This document shows, piece by piece, positions 1 to 6,636 of a DNA stretch of 14,153 nt. The translations under genes and the position numbers were made by a program. Origin of the DNA: Eubacterium sp. Lineage in GTDB: Bacteria > Bacillota_A > Clostridia > Lachnospirales > Lachnospiraceae. The stretch spans positions 1 to 14,153 of the forward strand of contig JAILEL010000335.1 in the NCBI GenBank assembly GCA_024687845.1. Direction: 5' to 3'. Every line of letters starts with the position of its first letter. The stretch's first letter is position 1. The notes under the pieces are model-generated. The model did no database searches, was not told the DNA's origin, and saw only the letters and a program-made list of their open reading frames with translations.

Positions 1-1166
1 AAGACATCATGGAACTTATTGAAGAGCTGGATAATGAGATAACAGGCTATGAGACAACTATTGCAGAACTTCGAGATAAAAAGAATAATCTGCAAGCTCA
101 GGCATGTATTACAGAAGATAACCTTCAAATGGCTTATATCGCTGAACAAAATCAGTACGATAGCATGAAGGAAAGAATTCAGTTTGCATATGAAAATGGA
201 GATTCAGACTATATCGGCGCTCTCCTCTCTATAAAAGAGTATTCCAGTGTTGTAAATCAGTCCGAATATGTATCACAGGTTTCATCCTATGATCAGAAAC
301 AGCTCAATGATCTGCTGGAGATTGAAACAGCAATATACGAATATAAGGAAAGCATACAGAGTAATCTTACCGAAATCGAATCTGTTAAGGTAGAAGCTGA
401 AGGTGAACAAGAAGCCCTTCAAGTAATGCAGAGCGGAAAGATGGCTACTCTTGAAGAATATAATATTCAGATTGCTGATACTGAATATACCATAGAAGAA
501 ATGGCCGCTATTGAAGCGCAGCAGGATGCGGAGATTGCTTCTATCATCGCTCAAGCCTCTGCAAGAAGAGCCGCTGCTGAAGCCGCAGCATCACAAGCTG
601 CTGAACAGGCTGCAGAGGAACAGAAGAAACAGCAGGAAGCTGCCCAAGCACAGACTGCATCTTCTACTGACGCTACGCAGCAGGAAACACAGCAGACTCA
701 ACAAACTCAGCAGACACAGCAAGCTACTGCTCAGACAACAGCCACACAGCCAGCATCAACTATGGCTACATATACAGGCGGTGGATTTACATGGCCATGT
801 CCATCATCCACTTATATCACTTCTGGTTTCGGTGCTAGAGAAGCTCCAACAGAAGGAGCAACCACAAGCCATAAGGGTATTGATATTGGATGTGCATCTG
901 GTTCATCCATCGTAGCTGCAGCAGATGGCGTTGTAGCCTTTGTTGGATATATGGGTGGCGGTGGAAACGCTGTACTAATTGATCATGGAAATGGTATCAC
1001 AACCTGCTACTTCCATTTATCTGGATTTGCTGTAAGCACTGGTGCAAATGTATCTGCCGGACAGACAATCGGATATGCCGGAAGTACTGGAGTATCTACA
1101 GGCCCACACCTTCATTTCGGTGTACTGCTCTACGGTTCTTATGTAGATCCAATGGGATATCTGTAA
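1..1166 (+). CDS. PcsB-like peptidoglycan hydrolase, M23 (LytM) family, 5'-truncated
   Basis: Secreted cell-wall endopeptidase, partial: the frame is open to the window's first base, so the ATG at 9 is probably internal and the signal peptide lies upstream. Counting from that ATG, residues 1-180 are Glu/Gln-rich coiled coil, with a stretch (RIQFAYENGDSDYIGALLS) typical of the PcsB N-terminal coiled-coil domain. Residues about 180-255 form an Ala/Gln/Thr-rich low-complexity linker with QQT repeats. Residues about 258-385 are an M23 domain with the zinc-binding motifs HKGID and HLHFG. PcsB-type hydrolases are known to cut peptide cross-links at division sites, with FtsEX controlling the coiled coil; that this one does so is inference. 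The FtsX-like permease later in this window is a different, MacB-type family and not its partner. A terminator follows the stop codon. Confidence 0.88.
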   Translation, partial: DIMELIEELDNEITGYETTIAELRDKKNNLQAQACITEDNLQMAYIAEQNQYDSMKERIQFAYENGDSDYIGALLSIKEYSSVVNQSEYVSQVSSYDQKQLNDLLEIETAIYEYKESIQSNLTEIESVKVEAEGEQEALQVMQSGKMATLEEYNIQIADTEYTIEEMAAIEAQQDAEIASIIAQASARRAAAEAAASQAAEQAAEEQKKQQEAAQAQTASSTDATQQETQQTQQTQQTQQATAQTTATQPASTMATYTGGGFTWPCPSSTYITSGFGAREAPTEGATTSHKGIDIGCASGSSIVAAADGVVAFVGYMGGGGNAVLIDHGNGITTCYFHLSGFAVSTGANVSAGQTIGYAGSTGVSTGPHLHFGVLLYGSYVDPMGYL

Positions 1167-1207
1167 AACTGTTATGTTCATTTTAATTTAAAAGTTAATT
1201 AGCAATA

Positions 1208-1230
1208 TAGAAATCGCTATGCGGTTTCTA
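1208..1230 (+). other. Short perfect-arm hairpin 3' of the M23 gene
   Basis: Ten bases at 1208-1217 (tagaaatcgc) pair with 1221-1230 (gcggtttcta), including one G.T wobble, around a TAT loop. No T-run follows, so it is not a terminator by itself. It may protect the 3' end of the M23 mRNA or belong to the terminator region just downstream. Confidence 0.5.
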
Positions 1231-1239
1231 CAATATAAT

Positions 1240-1292
1240 AAAGACTATGCATTTTCTGTGGGGACAGGTTGATATAAAGCATAGTCTTTTTT
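1240..1292 (+). terminator. Rho-independent terminator of the M23 gene
   Basis: An 11-bp perfect stem (1240-1250 aaagactatgc with 1279-1289 gcatagtcttt) runs into a T-run at 1287-1292. The 28-nt loop contains a small CTGT-GGGG-ACAG hairpin (1256-1267). The left arm begins with A residues, so weak termination in the opposite direction is also possible. Confidence 0.8.
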
Positions 1293-1300
1293 ATTTATAT

Positions 1301-1498
1301 TATGACATAAGTGTCAAAAGTCAAAATGCGTTCCTGCTTGCAGGAAAAGCATATTGACCTTATGACACGCTGAAACATGAGGAAATAGCATTTTTCTTAG
1401 AAAAATAGCGGTTTCCGAATGTTTCTAGGATTGCGAGAATTTCGTAAGAAATGGAGCAATCCGTATGTCATATGGTGTCAAAAGGTACTTTTGACACC
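1301..1498 (+). ncRNA. Unassigned structured RNA or palindromic intergenic element
   Basis: There is no gene between 1167 and 1572, but this stretch is densely self-complementary. P1: 1301-1309 (TATGACATA) pairs perfectly with 1464-1472 (TATGTCATA) and encloses three hairpins. P2: 1311-1336 with 1341-1368, a long imperfect stem with loop CTTG. P3: 1372-1378 with 1419-1425, then GA/GA (1379-1380, 1417-1418), GGAAA/TTTCC, and ATTTTTC-TTA-GAAAAAT (1390-1406). P4: 1428-1434 with 1456-1462, an internal loop that can form G.A pairs, ATTTC/GAAAT and a GTAA loop (1444-1447). P5: 1474-1483 with 1489-1498. Tandem G.A and a GNRA-type loop appear only when read on the + strand, which favours an RNA of that sense. 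I do not recognise the family and see no clear promoter for it. It could be a leader of the downstream operon, a stand-alone RNA, or a mobile palindromic repeat. Confidence 0.5.
1474..1498. repeat. Perfect palindrome with 10-bp arms
   Basis: GGTGTCAAAA at 1474-1483 is the exact reverse complement of 1489-1498, separated by ggtac. The 10-mer GTGTCAAAAG at 1475-1484 also occurs as a direct copy at 1311-1320, so the 1311-1497 segment is bounded by GTGTCAAAAG and CTTTTGACAC as inverted ends. It has no T-run after it, so it is not a normal terminator. Confidence 0.7.
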
Positions 1499-1520
1499 CA
1501 CATCAATAAATGATTTAAAT
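1491..1520 (+). promoter_or_regulatory. Candidate promoter of the Ter operon
   Basis: TTGACA at 1491-1496 matches the consensus -35 perfectly and lies in the right arm of the palindrome. TTAAAT at 1515-1520 is a 4/6 -10 box after an 18-bp spacer. The expected start near 1527 leaves a leader of about 45 nt before the ribosome binding site region. The weak -10 keeps the call tentative. Confidence 0.35.
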
Positions 1521-1572
1521 AGAAAACAATGCAATGAACGATGATTCAGTTACTGTTTTGAGAGGTGATTAT

Positions 1573-3261
1573 ATGAATATGCAACGTGGATTCAGAGATA
1601 AGATAGATAAGTATGCTGATCCAAATAATGAAATCGTAGTAGAGATGAAAGTAAATGGCAATTCGGAATACGATTATTGCTGTTTTGGTGTAGATGAAAA
1701 TGGAAAACTGTCAGATGACCGTTATATGGTTTTTTATAATCAGACTAATTCGCCAGCTAATGAAATTACATATACAGCTGATGGTAATGGAGCCAAATTC
1801 GCCATTAATCTGAACAAGCTTCCTGCATCTATAAATAAATTAGTTTTTACTGTAAGTATTGATGGAAATGGAACTATGGGAAGTATTATTTCTCATACTG
1901 TAAGTTTAAAGCAAAATCAGAACGTGTTTGCGGATCTGTCTTTGGCAGGTACTGATTTTCATTCTGAAAAGGCTATAATTGCGATTGAAATATATAAAAA
2001 AGATGTATGGCGTATAGCCGTTGTTGCTAGCGGATTTAATGGTGGATTAGGCGATTTGCTTCGTGAATATGGAGGAGAAGAAGATTCTTCTGCATCAGCA
2101 GCTCCAACACAGCAAGCAGGTCCAGTGCAGAGTCCACAGCAGCCAGCAGGCCCAATGCAGAGCCCACAGCAGCCAGCAGGTCCAGTGCAGAGTCCACAGC
2201 AGCCAAGTGGTCCAGTGCAGAGCCCACAGCAGCCAGCAGGCCCAATGCAGCCAAGTGGTCCAATGCAGAGCCCAGTGCAGCCAAGTGGTCCAATGCAAAG
2301 CCCACAGCAGCCAAGTGGTCCAATGCAAAGCCCACAGCAGCCAAGTGGTCCAATGCAGAGCCCAGTGCAGCCAGCAGGCCCGATGCAGAGCCCAATGCAG
2401 CCAAGTGGTCCAATACAAAGCCCACAGCAGCCTAGCTACAATCCAAGTGCCCCACAGCAACCATTTAACCCATATGCTGCTCAGCAACCAAATGGACCAA
2501 TGCAGAGTCCACAGCAGCCGGGTTTTAATCAACCTCAAGCATTTGCTCAGGGTAACCAAGCATCGCGTGCGGATTCGCTTGAGGTTAAACTACAAAAAGA
2601 TGCTCCTAAACTTGTGTCATTAGCTAAACCATTAAAGGTTGAATTAACCAAGAGAAACCTTCAAAATGAGATAGCTCGTGTAGCACTTGTTATTGATATT
2701 TCTGGTTCCATGACAGCAAGGTATGCTAATGGTACAGTTCAGGATATTGTAAATAGAACCCTTCCACTTGCAGTTCAATTCGATGATGACGGTGAATTAG
2801 ATTTCTGGTATTATGGATCACGTTGTAAAAGAATGCCATCAGTTAATATGCACAATTATCAAACTGCAGTACCAGCTGACTGGAAGACTTTGATGAAGGA
2901 TCTTGGATACGGAAATAATGAACCAGTTGTAATGAAAGAAGTAATAAAAGAATTCAAGAAGAGTAATGTTCCATCATATGTTGTATTTATTACTGATGGA
3001 GGAGTTGGATCAGAATCATCAATTAGTCATTTGATGAAGGAGGCTTCCAAATATCCTATCTTCTGGCAGTTTGTTGGAGTAGGTGGCAGCGGTTATGGAG
3101 TTTTAGAGAGATTGGATGATATGGGTGGACGCTATGTCGATAATGCAGATTTCTTTGCGTTGGATGATTTTAAGAGTGTCAGTGATTCAGACCTTTATAG
3201 CCGTTTGTTAAATGAATTCCCATCATGGCTACAGGCAGCAAGAGGTAAAGGTATTATATAA
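1573..3261 (+). CDS. TerF-like protein: TerD domain, PQ-rich repeat linker, vWA domain
   Basis: About 562 residues. I start at the ATG at 1573, five bases after AGGTG (1563-1567), rather than the in-frame ATG at 1534, which lacks a good site. Residues 1-167 are a TerD domain: a FGVDENGK-SDDRYMVFYNQ block that fits the family's calcium-binding region, KLVFTVSIDG, and the closing GFNGGL. Residues 172-340 are a Gly/Pro/Gln/Met/Ser linker of 10-residue repeats. Residues about 368-562 are a TerF-type von Willebrand A domain with the metal-site motif DISGS (D375, S377, S379) and ITDGG (D475). The canonical MIDAS threonine region reads GNNEPVVM, which I believe is usual for this subfamily. TerD plus vWA is the known TerF architecture, linked to tellurite and other stress resistance. 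The long linker is unusual. First gene of the operon; 23 bp before the next. Confidence 0.85.
   Translation: MNMQRGFRDKIDKYADPNNEIVVEMKVNGNSEYDYCCFGVDENGKLSDDRYMVFYNQTNSPANEITYTADGNGAKFAINLNKLPASINKLVFTVSIDGNGTMGSIISHTVSLKQNQNVFADLSLAGTDFHSEKAIIAIEIYKKDVWRIAVVASGFNGGLGDLLREYGGEEDSSASAAPTQQAGPVQSPQQPAGPMQSPQQPAGPVQSPQQPSGPVQSPQQPAGPMQPSGPMQSPVQPSGPMQSPQQPSGPMQSPQQPSGPMQSPVQPAGPMQSPMQPSGPIQSPQQPSYNPSAPQQPFNPYAAQQPNGPMQSPQQPGFNQPQAFAQGNQASRADSLEVKLQKDAPKLVSLAKPLKVELTKRNLQNEIARVALVIDISGSMTARYANGTVQDIVNRTLPLAVQFDDDGELDFWYYGSRCKRMPSVNMHNYQTAVPADWKTLMKDLGYGNNEPVVMKEVIKEFKKSNVPSYVVFITDGGVGSESSISHLMKEASKYPIFWQFVGVGGSGYGVLERLDDMGGRYVDNADFFALDDFKSVSDSDLYSRLLNEFPSWLQAARGKGII
2119..2436 (+). repeat. 30-bp in-frame tandem repeats in the TerF-like linker
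   Basis: Eleven consecutive units encode GP(V/M/I)QSP(Q/V/M)QP(A/S). Ten are full 30-bp units and the fifth is shortened to 18 bp (GPMQPS), an in-frame loss of 12 bp. One more copy stands apart at 2494-2523. Copies differ mostly at A/S, V/M and Q/V positions, and two neighbours (2287-2346) are identical at the DNA level, a sign of recent slippage or recombination. Length changes would keep the frame and alter only the distance between TerD and vWA. Confidence 0.9.
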
Positions 3262-3284
3262 ATAATTATTTTAAAGAGTTTGTT

Positions 3285-4505
3285 ATGGAATCTATTCAAA
3301 ACTTATACAATTCAACAGTTGGTGATAGTTTTGTTTTAGCGCCAGGAGAATATAACGGGCCCCTCGTAGTGAATCGCCCATGTGTTATTGACGGTTGTCA
3401 TTCAACACTATGGGCTAACTCAGGGCCTGTGTTAATCGTGTCTTCAAGTAATGTAACAATTAAGAATTTGCGTATTGAAGTAATAGGAGAGCAGGTAAGC
3501 AGAGACTCTTTTATAGCTATAAAAACTAATGATCCGTATACAAAGCTTGAAAATGTTGAAGTTCGTGGTGATGTAATTGGAATTGCTCAGGAGGAAGAAC
3601 ACTGGGAGCTTCCAGGAATTATTGCATTGGGAGACTTTGCAGCGGATAAGGAAAACACATTTTCTGTAAATCTACAGTCCTCTGCAAATGCAGTTATTGA
3701 ATGTGGAGTAAAAGGTCTTCGCATTTTTCCGGAGCAGCTGGTGCCTGGTCAGAACGCGCTTTCATTTACAACTGATGAATTAAGAAATAATACTATAATA
3801 TATGGTGAAGTGTTTATAAAGACTTTAGTAACAAGAAGAATATATGTTACTGGAAAAGCTATGCAGGATGCACAGTTTCATAATGAGGCAATTCCGGTAT
3901 CAAATGTTCCGCCGGTATCTCTACCGGTACAAATGGAATCACCAGCGGATATAATTGCTCCACAGACTTCCACTGTGAATGCTCAGTCCATTAAGAAAGG
4001 ACAACGTATATCCTTAAAGGATTCGGGCACTTCATTGTTAAAAATTGTATTTGATTATCAATCAGCTTCAGAAATGGATATTGATAGTTATTGCTTCTTA
4101 TTAGGTGAAGATGGAAAAGTATCAAGGGATGAGGACCTAATCTTTTTCGGAAATGCTGAAGCTGCTGATAAATCTATAAAAACCAGCGTTGTGGATTCAA
4201 AACAGCTGGCCACTATTGATCTGGGAAAGATGGAGAGCAGAGTAAGTAAAATCGCTGTTTGCTATTCCATTTACGGTGATAATCCCAGTCAGATTTTTTC
4301 AAAGGTTAAACATCCTATGGTTCGAGTATTTTTAGGGGATGTAGAAACCTATAATTTTGAATTGACTGATCTTTTTGCGGAAAAAACTGTTGTTGCTACT
4401 GAGATATATCGATATAAAGGTGAATGGAAGATTAATTTTATCGGAGCTGGCTATAACAGTGGACTTAGAAAATTATGTGAAAGCTATGGGGTAAATGTAG
4501 AGTGA
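3285..4505 (+). CDS. Beta-helix-like N-terminus fused to a TerD domain
   Basis: 406 residues, starting 23 bp after the TerF-like gene with a weak ribosome site (AAAGAG), so translational coupling is likely. Residues 1 to about 200 look like a right-handed parallel beta-helix (pectin-lyase/NosD-like): short beta-rich turns such as LAPGEYNGPLVV, PCVIDGCHSTLWA and NVTIKNLRIEV, with no signal peptide and no obvious polysaccharide-lyase active site. Residues 200-235 are a Pro/Val/Ser-rich linker. Residues 236-406 are a full TerD domain: KKGQRISL, MDIDSYCFLLGEDGKVSRDEDLIFF (acidic calcium-binding pattern), KIAVCYSIYGD and the closing GAGYNSGL. The protein is probably cytosolic, like other TerD proteins. 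The helix could be a ligand-binding or assembly module. The TerD call is secure; the beta-helix call is an inference from sequence pattern. Confidence 0.8.
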   Translation: MESIQNLYNSTVGDSFVLAPGEYNGPLVVNRPCVIDGCHSTLWANSGPVLIVSSSNVTIKNLRIEVIGEQVSRDSFIAIKTNDPYTKLENVEVRGDVIGIAQEEEHWELPGIIALGDFAADKENTFSVNLQSSANAVIECGVKGLRIFPEQLVPGQNALSFTTDELRNNTIIYGEVFIKTLVTRRIYVTGKAMQDAQFHNEAIPVSNVPPVSLPVQMESPADIIAPQTSTVNAQSIKKGQRISLKDSGTSLLKIVFDYQSASEMDIDSYCFLLGEDGKVSRDEDLIFFGNAEAADKSIKTSVVDSKQLATIDLGKMESRVSKIAVCYSIYGDNPSQIFSKVKHPMVRVFLGDVETYNFELTDLFAEKTVVATEIYRYKGEWKINFIGAGYNSGLRKLCESYGVNVE

Positions 4506-4578
4506 TTACCGATTAGGATGATCGTCTGCATAAGCCTCAGTTTTCTTTGTAAAATAAAAAACATTTAGGAGAATAATA

Positions 4579-5556
4579 ATGATAAAAGCTGAACGTTCTA
4601 AACTTCAATATATGGTAGGCGGTCTTCTGTATAGTCCCGCTGTAAATGAAGGACTTGCAAGTAAAATAAATAATAATACAATTTCCTGCCTGACTTCGGT
4701 TGCAATATGCTTAGAGGATTCTATTCGTGATGAGGCGCTTGGAGAAGCTGAACAAACTTTGTGCAACACATTGAAAACTGTCAAAGAGGGAGAACTGACT
4801 GAGGATAAATTACCACTTATTTTTATTCGAGTTCGTACTCCGGAGCATATGGAGCATATACATAAGCTTATAGGCTCGTATAGCGACATGATTACGGGTT
4901 ATATTCTTCCTAAGTTTGACCTTTCTAATTGTGAGACATACAAGAATATTATTCTGAACATTAATGAGAATCGTAATGATCCTATATACATAATGCCGAT
5001 ACTCGAGAGTAAAATAACAGCTGATATTCAGAATCGTACAGATACACTTCTTAAGATTAAGGAAAGCATTGATGAGATTCATGACTATGTTTTGAATGTC
5101 AGAGTAGGTGGAAATGACTTTAGTAATCTGTATGGACTTCGCCGTGGTACAGATCAGAACATTTATCAGATTGGAGTAATTAGAGACATTCTTATAGATA
5201 TCATAAATGTTTTCGCATCAGATTATGTTGTTTCTGGACCGGTATGGGAGTACTTTGGTACTAATGAAGCTGATCCATGGGCAGATGGGCTCAGACAGGA
5301 ACTTGAACTCGACCGCCTGAATGGCTTTATAGGAAAAACAGCTATTCACCCAAGTCAGCTGCCGATAATATATGAAAGCCTTAAGGTGAAAAAGGCTGAT
5401 TACAATGATGCAATCAATATTTTAGGATGGGATTCCCAGTCATTTGGAGTGGGTAAGAGCTTTGATGGTTCTCGAATGAATGAAGTTAAATGTCATGCTA
5501 AATGGGCAAAGCGCATTGCTACTTTAGGTGAAATTTATGGATTTCAGGACGAATAG
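4579..5556 (+). CDS. HpcH/HpaI aldolase / citrate-lyase-beta-like TIM-barrel enzyme of the Ter cluster
   Basis: 325 residues with a good site (AGGAGA, 4567-4572). CitE-family signatures appear in order: CLEDSI (E46, D47), IRVRTP (R84, R86), ILPKF, PILES (E143, a likely metal ligand), VGGNDFS (D180, second metal ligand) and GKTAIHP (K253, H257). Enzymes of this fold cleave or form C-C bonds next to a carboxylate or acyl-CoA with Mg2+. The substrate here is unknown, and the protein differs from true citrate-lyase beta subunits. A lyase of this type is a recurrent member of Ter gene clusters, where it is predicted to work with ATP-grasp and HAD enzymes on a small metabolite. It lies 73 bp after the TerD gene, with no clear promoter or terminator in the gap. 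Confidence 0.85.
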   Translation: MIKAERSKLQYMVGGLLYSPAVNEGLASKINNNTISCLTSVAICLEDSIRDEALGEAEQTLCNTLKTVKEGELTEDKLPLIFIRVRTPEHMEHIHKLIGSYSDMITGYILPKFDLSNCETYKNIILNINENRNDPIYIMPILESKITADIQNRTDTLLKIKESIDEIHDYVLNVRVGGNDFSNLYGLRRGTDQNIYQIGVIRDILIDIINVFASDYVVSGPVWEYFGTNEADPWADGLRQELELDRLNGFIGKTAIHPSQLPIIYESLKVKKADYNDAINILGWDSQSFGVGKSFDGSRMNEVKCHAKWAKRIATLGEIYGFQDE

Positions 5557-5587
5557 GATGAATATGACGACTATAGATGAATAGGAT
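5548..5587 (+). repeat. Short direct repeat spanning a stop codon
   Basis: gacgaataggat (5548-5559) and gatgaataggat (5576-5587) differ by one base and are 28 bp apart; each contains TAG. The first holds the stop of the lyase gene. It looks like a small local duplication in the gap before the ATP-grasp gene. Confidence 0.4.
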
Positions 5588-5613
5588 ACATTTAAGTGTG
5601 GAGGAACTGCTTT

Positions 5614-6612
5614 ATGACACGCATTTGGTTAAATCACTGGTTTAGTACAGCTTATAATATAATCAATTTGATTCGTGAGGATGACAAGGAATTTCAGATT
5701 ATAGGCAGTAATGAGAATAAGGAATCTCCAATAAAGATGGCTTGTGATGAATGGTATCAGGAACCTGTTCTTAGGGATGATGAGTATGTTGATTTTTGTC
5801 TAGATTTCTGTAAAGAGCATGCTGTTGATATATTTATGCCTCGTAGAGAAATGATTGCAATCAGTAAGAATAAGGACAAGTTCACTCAGCTTGGAATCAA
5901 AGTGATGGTGGATGATTATAAATATGTAAATATGCTAAACCATAAGGAACAGGCGTATGAGAAGTTCCTTGCTGAAGGCATCGGAAGGGTTCCTGAATAC
6001 TATCTGGTAACAACTGTTGAACAGTTTAAGGAAGCATATTATAAACTTGTTGAAAAAGATAATATGGTCTGCTTCAAGTTCGTCAGGGATGAGGGTGGAA
6101 CAAGCTATAGGCTTATAGATAACACCCGCAGGGGATATAATTCTCTGTTTTATAAATCTTCAACCAGAATGACTCTGGAAGATGTGATAAATGCACTCTC
6201 AGAAAGAGAGACATTTACCCCTATGATGGTTATGCCATATCTTCCAGATTCTGAAATAAGTGTGGACTGCTTAATGACAAATGATGGTTTAATTGCGATT
6301 CCAAGAGTTAAAGATTATTCGAGAATTGAGAAAATCTGCTACGACGAGGAAATCATGTCAACCTGTAAGCTGTTCTTTGAAAAGATTCCACTTGAGCAGC
6401 CTTGTAATATTCAGCTCAAATACAAGGATGGAATTCCTTATATGCTGGAAGTAAATACAAGGATGTCTGGAGGAGTACAGATGGCCTGTGCAGCCAGTGG
6501 TGTTAATATCCCTAATATAGCTGTGAATAAGCTGCTGGGAATAAATAAAAGCTGGGAAAATAATATGCTTGAACGATGTGTTACTCATGTTGAGACACCA
6601 ATCGCTTTGTAA
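5614..6612 (+). CDS. ATP-grasp domain ligase of the Ter cluster
   Basis: 332 residues from the ATG at 5614, nine bases after GGAGG (5600-5604). An in-frame GTG at 5596 lies upstream of that site and is rejected as the start. The N-terminus (TRIWLNHWFSTAYNII) forms a pre-ATP-grasp alpha/beta domain. The ATP-grasp core has a likely nucleotide-binding lysine (K155 in CFKFVRD), a Gly-rich DEGGTS loop (159-164), an SVDCLM segment, and the metal-binding EVNTRMSGG motif (E279, N281, R283), like EINPR in carbamoyl-phosphate-synthase-type ligases. Such enzymes join a carboxylate, activated as acyl-phosphate, to an amine or other nucleophile. The substrate is not evident. It follows the lyase and precedes the HAD phosphatase by 24 bp, consistent with a shared pathway. 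Confidence 0.85.
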   Translation: MTRIWLNHWFSTAYNIINLIREDDKEFQIIGSNENKESPIKMACDEWYQEPVLRDDEYVDFCLDFCKEHAVDIFMPRREMIAISKNKDKFTQLGIKVMVDDYKYVNMLNHKEQAYEKFLAEGIGRVPEYYLVTTVEQFKEAYYKLVEKDNMVCFKFVRDEGGTSYRLIDNTRRGYNSLFYKSSTRMTLEDVINALSERETFTPMMVMPYLPDSEISVDCLMTNDGLIAIPRVKDYSRIEKICYDEEIMSTCKLFFEKIPLEQPCNIQLKYKDGIPYMLEVNTRMSGGVQMACAASGVNIPNIAVNKLLGINKSWENNMLERCVTHVETPIAL

Positions 6613-6636
6613 AATATTCTTATCGGAGGTATTTTC

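Noticed and set aside
1281..1498. Outward promoters on the reverse strand using TTGACA in the palindrome arms
   Set aside because: No acceptable -10 box lies at 16-18 bp from either reverse-strand TTGACA, and no reverse-strand gene follows.
1301..1572. Known metal riboswitch (yybP-ykoY or NiCo type) in front of the Ter genes
   Set aside because: The conserved sequence blocks of those classes, as I know them, are not visible. Only the general multibranch form is shared.
1534..1572. Longer start for the TerF-like protein at 1534
   Set aside because: No good ribosome site precedes it, whereas AGGTG sits in front of the ATG at 1573, and TerD similarity begins right after that.
2119..2436. CRISPR-like array
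   Set aside because: Units are back-to-back without unique spacers and encode an in-frame peptide repeat.
2036..2623. Long open frames on both strands across the repeat linker (+ 2063-2623, - 2036-2425, - 2095-2559)
   Set aside because: The 30-bp unit lacks stop codons in several frames, so they stay open by repetition. Their products are monotonous repeats with no ribosome site, inside a well-supported gene.
5559..5585. Mini-ORF (MNMTTIDE) between the lyase and ATP-grasp genes
   Set aside because: Eight codons, no convincing ribosome site, and it lies in a small duplicated segment.
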